Below the pieces are notes generated by a model. The model was not told the origin of the DNA and did not search any database. It was given only the letters and a program-made list of their open reading frames with translations. Positions 51,454 through 60,307 of a stretch of DNA of 64,000 nucleotides are shown here, piece by piece (the first letter of the stretch is position 1; each line of letters begins with the position of its first letter). A program made the position numbers and the translations under genes. The DNA is from Saccharibacillus sp. JS10 (GTDB lineage Bacteria; Bacillota; Bacilli; Paenibacillales; Paenibacillaceae), in NCBI RefSeq assembly GCF_024436065.1, contig NZ_JANFNS010000001.1:186001-250000 (forward strand), given 5' to 3'.

Positions 51454-52266
51454 ATGTTTAAGTTGATTGTGAGCGATTTGGATGGAACTTTTTTGAATGC
51501 TACAGGTGGGTTTAACCGACAGCGATTTGCAAACGTCTATGCGCAGATGAAACAGCAGGCAATTGAATTTGCCGCTTGTACAGGGAAACAATGTGAGCGA
51601 GTCGAAGAACTTTTTGCAGGATTTGAAGGGATCTGGATTCTGGGAGATAGTGCAACCCGAATCAAGCGAGATGGGAAAGTGATACAAGAATTTACGCTAG
51701 AGCGTGAACTCGCACTGCAATCGATTCAAGAAATTGAAGAGTTCGATCAAGAGATGATTGTGATTGCGTGTACAGGCGATGCCGCTTATGTGTATGATAC
51801 GTTGAATGAAGAAGACTACCGCCTTGTCAAAAGTTCGTACCGTGAAGTGATTAAAGTTTCTTCATTTGACCAAGTGCCAGGCGCATTTGTTAAAGTCACA
51901 GTGTTCGATGCAAAAGGACGCACTGCAGAGCTTCGACGCAAGATTGAACATACCCTTGGCGGGAAAATATACATGGTCGATTCCGAACCGCGTTGGCTAG
52001 ATATTGCCGCGCTCGGTACACATAAAGGAGAAACGGTCACTAAGCTACAGCATAGGCTAGGCATTACGCGGGAAGAAACGATTGCTTTTGGCGACGGAGA
52101 AAATGATATCGAACTGATGCAGATCGCCGAGTTCAGCTTTGCTGTGCGTAATGCGTGTGAGAATACGAAAGAAGCTGCGGCTTTTGTGACCCGATCCAAT
52201 GATGAAGATGGCGTGCTTATGACGATAGAGAAACTTCTGAAGTTGCAGCCCAGCTTGCATGTTTAA
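51454..52266 (+). CDS. HAD-superfamily hydrolase, Cof type
   Basis: A 270-residue Cof-type HAD phosphatase: motif I VSDLDGTFLN (nucleophile Asp8, acid Asp10), lysine in LGTHKGETVTKL and motif IV FGDGENDIELM. Members dephosphorylate sugar phosphates, nucleotides or cofactors. GAGGAGGAG lies 7 nt before the ATG. The upstream region carries a LacI-type palindrome and the shared leader element, so it is probably under sugar control. Confidence 0.9.
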   Translation: MFKLIVSDLDGTFLNATGGFNRQRFANVYAQMKQQAIEFAACTGKQCERVEELFAGFEGIWILGDSATRIKRDGKVIQEFTLERELALQSIQEIEEFDQEMIVIACTGDAAYVYDTLNEEDYRLVKSSYREVIKVSSFDQVPGAFVKVTVFDAKGRTAELRRKIEHTLGGKIYMVDSEPRWLDIAALGTHKGETVTKLQHRLGITREETIAFGDGENDIELMQIAEFSFAVRNACENTKEAAAFVTRSNDEDGVLMTIEKLLKLQPSLHV

Positions 52267-52475
52267 TTCTTTTTTCTGAAAAAATCGAATTTGATCACGT
52301 AATCAAAAAGGAGTGTAATTGCAGTAGCTCCCAGCGGAATCATCGCATAAGCCCATGGTGGATTAACGGGTGATTCGCCTTCAGGAGCTTGGATCAGAAT
52401 CGCATATAAGACAAAGCAATAGAGAACAGCGACAATAATCCCCGTAATATTTCTTGGTTTTTTCTCTTTTTTCAT
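52263..52475 (-). CDS. Small membrane protein, 70 residues
   Basis: Basic N-terminus MKKEKKPRN, then two hydrophobic segments (about 10-28 and 43-60) joined by an extracytoplasmic loop APEGESPVNPPWAYA, and a basic tail. AAGGAGG lies about 9 nt before the ATG, strong evidence that it is real. Its stop overlaps the end of the HAD gene by 4 nt, tail to tail. No family recognised. Confidence 0.7.
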   Translation of the reverse strand: MKKEKKPRNITGIIVAVLYCFVLYAILIQAPEGESPVNPPWAYAMIPLGATAITLLFDYVIKFDFFRKKN

Positions 52476-52645
52476 TTGGCTGTACCTCCTTCATGCCGTA
52501 GATTCACTCATTTTTAGCTCCTCTTTTATTAAGCGTATCTTCAGTGGATAAAGTTTGTTTTTATAGCTAAAAGGTACAAACAAAATAGAAAGAACGAGGT
52601 ATGATAGGAACATCAACGATATTCGGTAGGGAGGAGGCATAAACG

Positions 52646-52795
52646 ATGAAAAAAGCACTGGGGTTGTTCGCGGTGGTTGGATTGTTATCGATTGTTATGG
52701 GTTGCGTTGCGGATAATGATCACGATATGAATGATATGGATATGGACGACGCAGAGCATCAACAGATGGATCATGATGAAACTGACGATGATTAA
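52646..52795 (+). CDS. 49-residue lipoprotein with Asp/His/Met-rich tail
   Basis: A signal peptide MKKALGLFAVVGLLSIVMGC with Cys20 (VMGC lipobox) is followed by only 29 residues: 12 Asp, 3 His, 4 Met and 2 Glu (MDMDDAEHQQMDHDETDDD). GGAGGAGG lies 7-8 nt before the ATG and a strong terminator follows. After processing it would be a lipid-anchored acidic peptide on the cell surface, plausibly a metal-ion binder; function unknown. Confidence 0.7.
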   Translation: MKKALGLFAVVGLLSIVMGCVADNDHDMNDMDMDDAEHQQMDHDETDDD

Positions 52796-52814
52796 GTAGA
52801 GATTTGGCGTATGG

Positions 52815-52856
52815 AAAAGCCCTGCGAGTTAGAAATTTCTAACTCGCAGGGCTTTT
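52815..52856. terminator. 42-bp perfect palindrome acting as bidirectional terminator
   Basis: Positions 52815-52835 and 52836-52856 are exact inverted repeats with no extra loop (AAAAGCCCTGCGAG... to its complement). A and T tracts at the ends suit both flanking convergent genes. Confidence 0.88.
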
Positions 52857-52883
52857 TGGTGACTTGTTATGATAAAAATCGAT

Positions 52884-54368
52884 TTACGCGTTGACTGTTT
52901 TTTCTTCGTTGGAACGAACTTCAATCGTAGCCTCACTACCTCGTTGCACCTTTTTAATAAAGAACGAGAGCAATAACCCGACCACGCCAATACCTACGAT
53001 AACCAGATACGCATCGTTGATCCCGGAAATTTGAGCTTGCGTTGCAATCTGAGCCGGATCTGTACCGTTTTGCATCATTTCAGCGGCATGAGATTTCGCG
53101 CGATCCGACATGACGGTAACAAGCAGCGATGTACCGATAGCACCAGCAACTTGACGCGTTGTATTGCTGATTGCCGTACCGTGCGCATTCAGACTTGGCG
53201 GCAATTGATTCAGCCCGGCAGTCTGAAGCGGCATCATCATGAACGCCATTCCGATTCGGCGAGCGGTAGACATCAAGACCAAATACGTGTAACTTGTGGT
53301 ATCTGTCAAATTAATGAAGCCAAGCGTTGTCGCGATAACAATTGCCATACCGATGATCGTCAGCCATTTGGCACCGTATTTATCGAACAATCGTCCGGTG
53401 ATCGGCATTAACAGCCCCATTAATAAAGCACCCGGCAATAATAACAATCCTGACTCGATCGCCGTATAGCCGCGAGCATTTTGCAAATACAGAGGAAGTA
53501 GCATCATATCCGCATACATAATCATTGTAACTGCAATACTGATCACAATCGTTAATGAAAACATATTAAAGCGGAAAGTGCGAAGGTCAAGCAGCGGCGA
53601 TTTCATTCGCAATTGCCGAACGCAGAAAATGACCAGACCAACCACGCCGATTGCGATCATGATCAGCACTTCAGAGCTAGACCAACCGAGACTTCCTGCG
53701 CGGCTAAATCCGTACAACAAAGCGCCAAAACCAATCGTTGATAAGATTACGCTGATTGCATCGAATTTGACATGTTGACGTTCACCTACATTACGCAGAT
53801 AGATGAAGCCAAGTACGATAACGAGTAAAGCGAGCGGGATCATCGCATAGAACATCGTTTCCCATGAATAATTTTCAAGCGTATAGCCTGCAAGCGTTGG
53901 ACCGATTGCGGGTGCGACGATAATCGCAAGACCAACCAATCCCATCGCGGAGCCACGTTTTTCAGGAGGGAACAAGGCAAGAATAACGTTCATCAACAGA
54001 GGCATAATAATCCCTGCGCCAGCGGCTTGGATCAATCGTCCAGTCAGCAGTACGGGAAAATCATTGGCAAGCGCCGATACCGTTGTACCCACCAAAAAGA
54101 TCATCATTGCCGTTTGGAAAAGTTGGCGTGTCGAGAATTTTTGCATCAAATACGCGGTGATCGGAATCAAAACGCCATTCACAAGCAGATAACCCGTGGT
54201 TAACCATTGTGCGGTTGCAGCGGTAATATCAAAGTCTTTCATCAGTTCCGGTGTTGCCACGCTCATCAGCGTCTGGTTTAGCGTCGTCAGGAAAGCACCC
54301 AGAATCATGATAAACATAATCGGGCCTTTTTTGATCGAAGCTGTAGATAATATCGCGGTACTACTCAA
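52884..54368 (-). CDS. DHA2-family MFS multidrug transporter (EmrB/QacA type)
   Basis: A 494-residue exporter with about 14 hydrophobic segments. Motif region TGYLLVNGVLIPITAYLMQK, motif A-like loops and the motif C region GLAIIVAPAIGPTLAGYTLE (antiporter motif) indicate a drug-proton antiporter. The TTG start at 54368 has GGAG 5-6 nt upstream. The divergent TetR gene and the palindrome at its -35 box point to repressor control. Confidence 0.92.
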   Translation of the reverse strand: MSSTAILSTASIKKGPIMFIMILGAFLTTLNQTLMSVATPELMKDFDITAATAQWLTTGYLLVNGVLIPITAYLMQKFSTRQLFQTAMMIFLVGTTVSALANDFPVLLTGRLIQAAGAGIIMPLLMNVILALFPPEKRGSAMGLVGLAIIVAPAIGPTLAGYTLENYSWETMFYAMIPLALLVIVLGFIYLRNVGERQHVKFDAISVILSTIGFGALLYGFSRAGSLGWSSSEVLIMIAIGVVGLVIFCVRQLRMKSPLLDLRTFRFNMFSLTIVISIAVTMIMYADMMLLPLYLQNARGYTAIESGLLLLPGALLMGLLMPITGRLFDKYGAKWLTIIGMAIVIATTLGFINLTDTTSYTYLVLMSTARRIGMAFMMMPLQTAGLNQLPPSLNAHGTAISNTTRQVAGAIGTSLLVTVMSDRAKSHAAEMMQNGTDPAQIATQAQISGINDAYLVIVGIGVVGLLLSFFIKKVQRGSEATIEVRSNEEKTVNA

Positions 54369-54440
54369 TTGTTCTCCGTCCTCTCGTTTCTGGGCTAGAC
54401 TTTTTTTACATTGTGTCGGATAATCAACAATACATAAAAC

Positions 54441-54471
54441 AGATTATAATCATCTGATGTGTATCGATACA
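54441..54471 (-). promoter_or_regulatory. MFS promoter with palindromic operator at the -35
   Basis: On the minus strand TTGTAT, 18 nt, TATAAT lead into the MFS gene. TGTATCGATACA (54460-54471), a 12-bp perfect palindrome, covers the -35 box. It is the likely operator of the divergent TetR-family regulator. Confidence 0.6.
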
Positions 54472-54591
54472 AGCAACAGTTTTTGTGAAAACGTCAATTA
54501 AATCTCGTAAATCATCAGAATGTTGTTTAACTTTTGAATAATCGACAAAATTTTTAAAAGTGTAAATTTAAACATATAAGGAGAAACCGTG

Positions 54592-55191
54592 ATGGCAGAA
54601 AGCAACAAAACCAAAATCGACCCTCGGGTAGTGCGAACTCGTCAATTGTTGAAACATGCGTTAATCGAGCTGCTGCAAGAGATGGAGCCTGAGAAGATTA
54701 CTGTGAATCGGATTGCGGAAAAAGCGACGATTAACCGTGTAACCTTCTATCTGCATTATCGGGATATTCAAGATATGATGGAGAAGATGGCAGACGAAAT
54801 GGTAGAAGCGATCAAACTTGCGATGACGAAAACAGTTGAGGAAAAGAAAACGGGTAGCGACGATGTGATTTTGCTTGGGTTGCTTGAACATATCGCGGAA
54901 AATGCCAGTTTCTATAAAGTCATGATTGGCTCGTATCGAATTCCGATTTTCCAAGAAAAATTGAAAGATATTTTTGTGCAAAAAATAACAGAAGGCGTGG
55001 CAAAACGTTCACTCCAAGAACATGGCATTCAGCAAGACTTCGCGATTTGGTTTGGTTCGTCGGCTCTGCTGGGCACGATTGTTTCTTGGCTCCGTAACGA
55101 TATGCCTTACTCTCCGCAGTTTTTGGCGCGTCAATTCGCGTTGCTTCTTCGCCGGGGAGATTTGGAGCTTCTCGAAAAGTCTACGTTTTGA
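54592..55191 (+). CDS. TetR-family regulator
   Basis: A 199-residue regulator. The HTH is at about 25-65 (ITVNRIAEKATINRVTFYLH) after the conserved DPRVVRTRQLLKHALIELL; the C-terminal ligand-binding domain resembles the TetR_C_7 group. An ATG at 54592 is preceded by AGGAG (about 8 nt) and overlaps a GTG at 54589. Divergent from the QacA-type transporter gene, which it probably represses. Paralogous to the TetR gene at 58550. Confidence 0.88.
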   Translation: MAESNKTKIDPRVVRTRQLLKHALIELLQEMEPEKITVNRIAEKATINRVTFYLHYRDIQDMMEKMADEMVEAIKLAMTKTVEEKKTGSDDVILLGLLEHIAENASFYKVMIGSYRIPIFQEKLKDIFVQKITEGVAKRSLQEHGIQQDFAIWFGSSALLGTIVSWLRNDMPYSPQFLARQFALLLRRGDLELLEKSTF

Positions 55192-55197
55192 TTCAAC

Positions 55198-55238
55198 AAA
55201 AATCCGCTGCGAAAAGTTCGCAGCGGATTTTTTTATTT
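55198..55238 (+). terminator. Intrinsic terminator after TetR gene
   Basis: AATCCGCTGCGAA and TTCGCAGCGGATT pair around a short loop, followed by TTTTT. Confidence 0.85.
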
Positions 55239-55262
55239 CTTTTAGAAGTGGAGATTGCCGTA

Positions 55263-56363
55263 TTATTTTTTTGCCTTTAAATCAATTTGAAGTTCAAGGT
55301 TTTTCAAATATTGCTTGTTATCGTTTTTAAGCAGGTAAGGTTTGATTGTAATGAATTTCGTTTTGGCAAGATCGGCTCCGTAGTTGGACATCCCGACCAT
55401 TTTGTTTCCTTCTTGCGTAGCTTGTCCGCCAATCACATCAAGAGCATGACCGCGATCATCGACAAGTTCGTAGCCGCTAGGAAGCAAAGCTTTTTGTTGT
55501 TCTTCTGCGGACATTTGATTTGCGTTCAGTTCAAGCGTCGTATTTAATTGTACCGTCGATGCGGTTACGTTCAAGCGATCAATATTCAACGTATACTTTT
55601 GATCCGAAACGGTAGGCCCAGGAGTAAGTTTGAATTCATAACCGGTAACAATGCGCTCGAAAGGAACCGTCGCTTGAAGCGGCTGCGTTTGATTTTGGAT
55701 CGAAATATTAAGCCGTGCTTCGAAATCAAGACCTAAGGCATCGGCTTCTTTGGCATCAAGCGGTCGGTTGGCTAGAAGCGTATACGTACCGTTACCTTGA
55801 TCAATCGGCTTCTCGTAAAAGAATCCGTCTAATTTCTTGCCACCGATCTCTAAAGTGATATTTTCTACTTGACCTTCGAAGTCGCTGGTGTTTGAAACTC
55901 CCGGTAGAGTCAGATCAAGAGCTACTGCGATTCTGGAACCGTCAAAGATCGTTTCTTTGATATTCATTTTCGTATTTCCCACGGCAGCTGTAGCATGAAC
56001 CATTAATCCTTGTTGACGTTCTCCCGCTGTACGCAGACCTTCGTCTCCTTTAATTTTGGTAAACAAGCTACCGATCAATGGAATTTCGCGAATGGTATCT
56101 GCCATAGCAGGCGAAGCGAATCCCGAAGCAAATACCCCGCTAGAAATTACAATGACAGAAGCGGCAGTCCACATCAAGCGATTCATATGACGTTTCATTG
56201 CAAAGCGCGGGCGTGCCGATACAGGTGTCGCTGCAACTGTTTGTTCAGGTAACGAAGCATAAGTGTCATCTAAACGAGAGCGGACGAATGGAGAGATCGG
56301 TGGCGTGTTTTCCCCAGCTTTTTTGAGATGAAGCTCCAATGGATGGTTGTTAGACGGATTCAT
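55263..56363 (-). CDS. DUF4179 anti-sigma factor (membrane protein)
   Basis: A 366-residue protein. A cytoplasmic N-terminus (1-60) that can hold the sigma factor, a single transmembrane segment (about 66-88, LMWTAASVIVISSGVFASGF), then an extracytoplasmic DUF4179 domain (FASPAMADTIREIPLIGSLFTK, typical) and a DUF5643-like C-terminal region. It starts 14 nt before the end of the sigma gene, so the two are translationally coupled. It probably sequesters the ECF factor until envelope stress. Confidence 0.85.
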   Translation of the reverse strand: MNPSNNHPLELHLKKAGENTPPISPFVRSRLDDTYASLPEQTVAATPVSARPRFAMKRHMNRLMWTAASVIVISSGVFASGFASPAMADTIREIPLIGSLFTKIKGDEGLRTAGERQQGLMVHATAAVGNTKMNIKETIFDGSRIAVALDLTLPGVSNTSDFEGQVENITLEIGGKKLDGFFYEKPIDQGNGTYTLLANRPLDAKEADALGLDFEARLNISIQNQTQPLQATVPFERIVTGYEFKLTPGPTVSDQKYTLNIDRLNVTASTVQLNTTLELNANQMSAEEQQKALLPSGYELVDDRGHALDVIGGQATQEGNKMVGMSNYGADLAKTKFITIKPYLLKNDNKQYLKNLELQIDLKAKK

Positions 56364-56883
56364 AATTTATTCCCCTTTTCATCGGAATTTGAAATTTTTT
56401 CATTAAAGCAGTTCTTGCTCGCATCAATCTTGTTTTCACGGCGCTTTCTGTGAGATTGAGCGTCTCGGCAACTTGCGTGATACTCATATCTTCAAAGTAA
56501 TGCAAAATGATCACGGTACGTTGTTTTTGTTCCAAACGATCCACAGCGTCTCGCATATCTACGCCGTCATAATCGTTTCCTTTTGCTGCGACGATCGGGA
56601 AATCCGAGACAGTGACGGTTCGGTTACGACTTCGAAGCAAAGTGTTACATTCGTTGATTAAAATCCTAAAAAGCCAGGTTCGAAAAAATTGCGGGCTGTG
56701 TAAGTCTGAGATTGCACGGTAAGCTTTAAGTATCGTTTCTTGCAATACATCTGCGACATCTTCTTCTTTTCTCAACATCGACCATGCCATACGGTGAAGC
56801 GCTTCTTCATGTTGCCGCATCAACTCGACAAAAGCGTCGCGGTCGCCATGTTGGGCTCGTTGTACCCATTCTTCATTTTCCAA
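56350..56883 (-). CDS. ECF sigma factor (SigW/SigV-like group)
   Basis: A 177-residue sigma factor. Region 2 spans about 12-75 (HRMAWSMLRKEEDVADVLQE, TWLFRILINECN) and region 4 about 105-160 (LEQKQRTVIILHYFEDMSIT, LTESAVKTRLMRARTAL). Directly upstream of a DUF4179 anti-sigma gene. On the minus strand TGTAAC (56946-56941) lies 17 nt from ACTC, reminiscent of ECF promoters (TGTAAC-N17-CGAC); autoregulation is possible but the match is weak. Confidence 0.9.
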   Translation of the reverse strand: MENEEWVQRAQHGDRDAFVELMRQHEEALHRMAWSMLRKEEDVADVLQETILKAYRAISDLHSPQFFRTWLFRILINECNTLLRSRNRTVTVSDFPIVAAKGNDYDGVDMRDAVDRLEQKQRTVIILHYFEDMSITQVAETLNLTESAVKTRLMRARTALMKKFQIPMKRGINYESV

Positions 56884-57003
56884 AGCGTATCGTCCTTTCT
56901 TCTTTTTGGATAACTATTAGAGTGCGCAAGCTGCCGATCGGTTACATTTGATTTCATCATAAACGAAAAAAAGTTTAAAAGTCAGATACGAAAGGCATGG
57001 GAC

Positions 57004-57043
57004 GAAAAAAAGCGGCGATTCGCATGAGGTGCGAATCGCCGCT
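57004..57043 (-). terminator. Intrinsic terminator after aldehyde dehydrogenase gene
   Basis: AGCGGCGATTCGCA and TGCGAATCGCCGCT pair around a 5-nt loop; on the minus strand TTTTTTTCG follows. Confidence 0.88.
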
Positions 57044-57065
57044 GTAGATCAATTAAAATCCAATT

Positions 57066-58379
57066 TTATACGTTGCGAACAAGCATGGATTTATGGTGCG
57101 AGAATGTCTCAAAGCTTTGACGACCGTGATACGAACCCATACCGCTATCGCCGACCCCGCCGAATGGCAGTTCATGCGAACTCATATGCAGCAAGGTTTC
57201 ATTTACACAACCGCCGCCGAAAGAAACGTTATTCAATACAAGGTCTTGCACCTGTTGGGCGCGAGTGAAGAGATACAAAGCCAAAGGTTTTGGACGGTCT
57301 ACGATTTTTTCGATCACTTCGTCCAAGTCGGTATAGGTCATCATAGGCAAGATCGGTCCAAAAATTTCTTCTTGCATGATTGGCGAATCCCAAGTAATAC
57401 CTTGAAGCAAAGTAGGCTCGATCATCAACTGTTCACGATCCGAACGTCCACCGATGACTTTTTCACCATTCTCCAAAAACGCATTCAATCGATCGAAGTT
57501 TTTTCCGTTTACGATATGCGGGAAGTCCGGATTTTGCATCACGTCTTCGCCGTGCTTATTCGTAATTTCTTGACGGAGTTCTTCAATAAACGCATCGCGT
57601 ACATCTTCATGTACAAGCAGATAGTCCGGTGCTACGCAAGTCTGACCTGCATTGAGGAACTTACCGCGAACGATACTTTGCGCTGCGCTTTTGAGATTGG
57701 CATCGGCATGTACGATTGAAGGGCTTTTTCCCCCAAGCTCAAGGGTAGTCGGTGTCAAATGTTCAGCAGCAGCGCGCATCACGACTTTGCCGACCTGTGT
57801 GCTACCTGTAAAGAAGATATAATCGAATTTTTCGCGCAATAGCTCGGTACTTGTCTCAACTTCACCTTCCATTGCTGCAAAGAACTCTTCCGGGAAATAC
57901 TCACGAATCAGCTCAGCGCTGATTTTAGAGACAGTAGGTGTGAGTTCAGAGGGTTTCAATACAACGGTGTTCCCTGCGGAGATCGCACCGACGATTGGAG
58001 AAAATGCGAGCTGGAACGGATAGTTCCAAGGCGCGATCACCAGTGTTACGCCATAAGGTTCCGGATGGATTTTGCTTGTACCGTCCGGAATCTGATCAGA
58101 AGTCGGTACCGTGCGAGGCAGCACCCATTCTTCAAGACTTTTCAATGTATAATCGATTTCTCCGAGGACTAAGCGAATTTCTGTATAAAAACCTTCGCCT
58201 TCGGATTTGTTAAGATCGGCGCGCAAAGCACTTAGGATACGTTCTTGATAAGTCTCAATACCGCTGCGGAGACGTTTGAGCGCATCGATTCGGTAAGCGA
58301 CCGATTTGGTTTCTCCTGTACGGAAAAATTTACGTTGTTTCTCTACTAATTCTTTGGCACTTAGTGTAGTTGTTGTCAT
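57066..58379 (-). CDS. Aldehyde dehydrogenase (class 3 / YwdH-like)
   Basis: A 437-residue enzyme. The catalytic Cys is in NAGQTCVAPDY, the general base Glu in LELGGKSPSIV, and the NAD-binding GSTQVGKVV (GxTxxG) is present. PWNYPFQLAFSPIVGAISAG and EIFGPILPMMTY are family signatures. Start 58379 is chosen because AGGAG lies 8-9 nt upstream; an ATG 12 codons earlier has none. Oxidises aliphatic or aromatic aldehydes. Divergent TetR-family gene next door probably controls it. Confidence 0.92.
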   Translation of the reverse strand: MTTTTLSAKELVEKQRKFFRTGETKSVAYRIDALKRLRSGIETYQERILSALRADLNKSEGEGFYTEIRLVLGEIDYTLKSLEEWVLPRTVPTSDQIPDGTSKIHPEPYGVTLVIAPWNYPFQLAFSPIVGAISAGNTVVLKPSELTPTVSKISAELIREYFPEEFFAAMEGEVETSTELLREKFDYIFFTGSTQVGKVVMRAAAEHLTPTTLELGGKSPSIVHADANLKSAAQSIVRGKFLNAGQTCVAPDYLLVHEDVRDAFIEELRQEITNKHGEDVMQNPDFPHIVNGKNFDRLNAFLENGEKVIGGRSDREQLMIEPTLLQGITWDSPIMQEEIFGPILPMMTYTDLDEVIEKIVDRPKPLALYLFTRAQQVQDLVLNNVSFGGGCVNETLLHMSSHELPFGGVGDSGMGSYHGRQSFETFSHHKSMLVRNV

Positions 58380-58549
58380 TTCAATCGCTCCTAAACATTT
58401 TAAATTTCTTATCATTTAATTGTTATAAACTTATATTTGAAATTATAAACGCCGCTTGACTCCTTCACAATAACCAGAAACGCCCCAATTGCGGCTTATG
58501 CCACAAATGAGGTAAAGTTGGGGTGCGATAAACAAGGAGGAGAATTTTT

Positions 58550-59158
58550 ATGCCAACATTTGCTGATCTACCCGAGAAAATCGATCCTAGGATTGTGCGA
58601 ACACGAAATATGCTGAGGGACGCTTTAATCGAATTATTGAAAGAAAAATCGTACGACAAGATTACGATCTCGAATATCACCGAACGAGCAGGCGTTAATC
58701 GAAAAACTTTTTATCTTCATTACGAAACGAAAGACCATTTGCTGCAAAAGGTGACGGATCAGATTTTAGACGAAATGCTTGGCGAAGCGGAGAAAGCGCA
58801 ACCTGTTGATCTATCGATTGACGAGATGCAGCAAGATATAGCAGGGCAGATTTTTACTTATGTGAAAAAGCACCGTACTTTTTTCGAGGTAATGTTCGAA
58901 CGAAAAGCAATGACCGACTTTGTTCAATATATGAAGCGGTATTTTGCCCGTTTTTATGAAAAAAAGTTCGCTGATCTGGATGAAAGTCGATTGCCGGTAC
59001 AAAAAGACGTGATTGCAAGTTATATCGGTTCGGCTTATGTGGGCGTTATTCATGGTTGGCTCAATGACGGAATGAAGCAGACACCCGAAGAAATGACACA
59101 GCAGATGATGTTGCTTAATATGCAAGGCCCAATTCAGACAGTGAAAAATTCACAATAG
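58550..59158 (+). CDS. TetR-family regulator (paralog of the 54.6-kb gene)
   Basis: A 202-residue regulator. DPRIVRTRNMLRDALIELLK then HTH ITISNITERAGVNRKTFYLH at about 25-65, the same pattern as the regulator at 54592. CAAGGAGGAG lies 8 nt before the ATG. It is divergent from the aldehyde dehydrogenase gene; CCCCAA and TTGGGG lie in the intervening 170 nt as a spaced inverted repeat (58486-58524 region). The 3' end of this gene is repeated at 60242-60258. Confidence 0.88.
   Translation: MPTFADLPEKIDPRIVRTRNMLRDALIELLKEKSYDKITISNITERAGVNRKTFYLHYETKDHLLQKVTDQILDEMLGEAEKAQPVDLSIDEMQQDIAGQIFTYVKKHRTFFEVMFERKAMTDFVQYMKRYFARFYEKKFADLDESRLPVQKDVIASYIGSAYVGVIHGWLNDGMKQTPEEMTQQMMLLNMQGPIQTVKNSQ
59141..59157 (+). 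repeat. 17-bp direct repeat, first copy (end of tetR)
   Basis: TGAAAAATTCACAATAG contains the last codons and stop of the TetR gene. An exact copy lies at 60242-60258; similarity continues in A-rich sequence for about 20 nt after both. Confidence 0.75.
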
Positions 59159-59243
59159 AAAAACAAAATTAAAATCAAAACCAACGAAAAACGTAGATCG
59201 AACGTTTGATAGATATAAAGCTATTCAACAAGGAGGAAATAGA

Positions 59244-60218
59244 GTGCGGTTAAAAAACTTGAAAGAACTTATGCTGCTCCCTGAGCGCGAAATTTTGCTA
59301 AACCGGTGGGCAAAGATCGGTGGCGTTGATGTGTTATTACTGACAATCACGTCGGAGAATGGAATGAACAAATTGTGGACGCTTCAAAAATTTCCGGAAA
59401 AATCGAATCAAGAAAACGATTCTAACGACCAGCAACCTTATCTGAGTCAAATGATCATTCAAGGACAGACTATGACTTTTTCCTCATCGGAATCTACGTT
59501 TTGTATACCTGGGCATCACGATATCGAGATGAAACTTCAACATTTTGCCGAAACAGGAGTTGATCTTGAAGCTTTCTCAGACGTTCGGTTGAAGCAGTTA
59601 TTTTTGACTTGTCACGAGCAAGATGCAAATGAATCTTTCCCGAACATTGATCCAAGCCAAGAATTGGACGTCATTATAAAATTGAATAGTTATTACCGCC
59701 AAATTCCGATACAAATCGAGCCGATCGTACTGGAATTTGAAGAATTCCCAAACAAAATTAAATACACGTATTACGATTCCTTTTATAAGCAAGATCGAGT
59801 TTTCTATATTCATGCTCTGAAACGTCATGATATTTGGGAAGAAGTAGAAAATACGCTTGAGCAGCAATTGCCCGAAGAAATGAGTGAAGAAGAATGGGCA
59901 GCATTCAAAAAACAATATACTCAGAATATGGAGGGGATATGTTCCAGAGATCAAGACTTGGCGATCATCGAATATCAATCAGAAGGTAATGTTCAGTTGA
60001 ATTTTCATGTTCAAAGTTCTTTAAGAGAAAAAGCTTCGTCATCCGAATACGCACACAGCACGATGTTTTTTTCGTTAAAACAAAGAGTAGGGGATGACGG
60101 ATTACCTGTTCAAATAGAATCTCTTGTTCCAGTAGACAAAAAATTTAAAGGGAATGTGATGATTAAACTTCTTTCTTATTATATGGAGATACCGGAAGAA
60201 GAAATCAAAGTCCATTAA
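59244..60218 (+). CDS. Hypothetical protein, 324 residues
   Basis: Not recognised. The GTG start has AAGGAGG 7-8 nt upstream. It appears soluble and acidic, without membrane segments, signal or known motif (LLPEREILLNRWAKIGGVDV; LPEEMSEEEWAAFKKQYTQN). The C-terminus ends YYMEIPEEEIKVH. It is preceded and followed by related A-rich spacers and may be a lineage-specific gene. Base composition is AT-richer than its neighbours. Confidence 0.7.
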   Translation: MRLKNLKELMLLPEREILLNRWAKIGGVDVLLLTITSENGMNKLWTLQKFPEKSNQENDSNDQQPYLSQMIIQGQTMTFSSSESTFCIPGHHDIEMKLQHFAETGVDLEAFSDVRLKQLFLTCHEQDANESFPNIDPSQELDVIIKLNSYYRQIPIQIEPIVLEFEEFPNKIKYTYYDSFYKQDRVFYIHALKRHDIWEEVENTLEQQLPEEMSEEEWAAFKKQYTQNMEGICSRDQDLAIIEYQSEGNVQLNFHVQSSLREKASSSEYAHSTMFFSLKQRVGDDGLPVQIESLVPVDKKFKGNVMIKLLSYYMEIPEEEIKVH

Positions 60219-60241
60219 GCAAAAATAAATATTTAAGGCAA

Positions 60242-60258
60242 TGAAAAATTCACAATAG
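60242..60258 (+). repeat. 17-bp direct repeat, second copy
   Basis: Exact copy of 59141-59157 in the spacer before the next unknown gene, reading Lys-Asn-Ser-Gln-stop in one frame, as at the end of the TetR gene. Confidence 0.75.
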
Positions 60259-60307
60259 TAAATCTAAAATCGAAACCTGAAAAAATTAAAAGAAAAGGTG
60301 GAAACCA

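Noticed and set aside
58440-58549. CCCCAA/TTGGGG inverted repeat as TetR operator for the aldehyde dehydrogenase
   Set aside because: The arms are only 6-7 bp and about 28 bp apart, which is unlike usual TetR operators; kept as a remark only.
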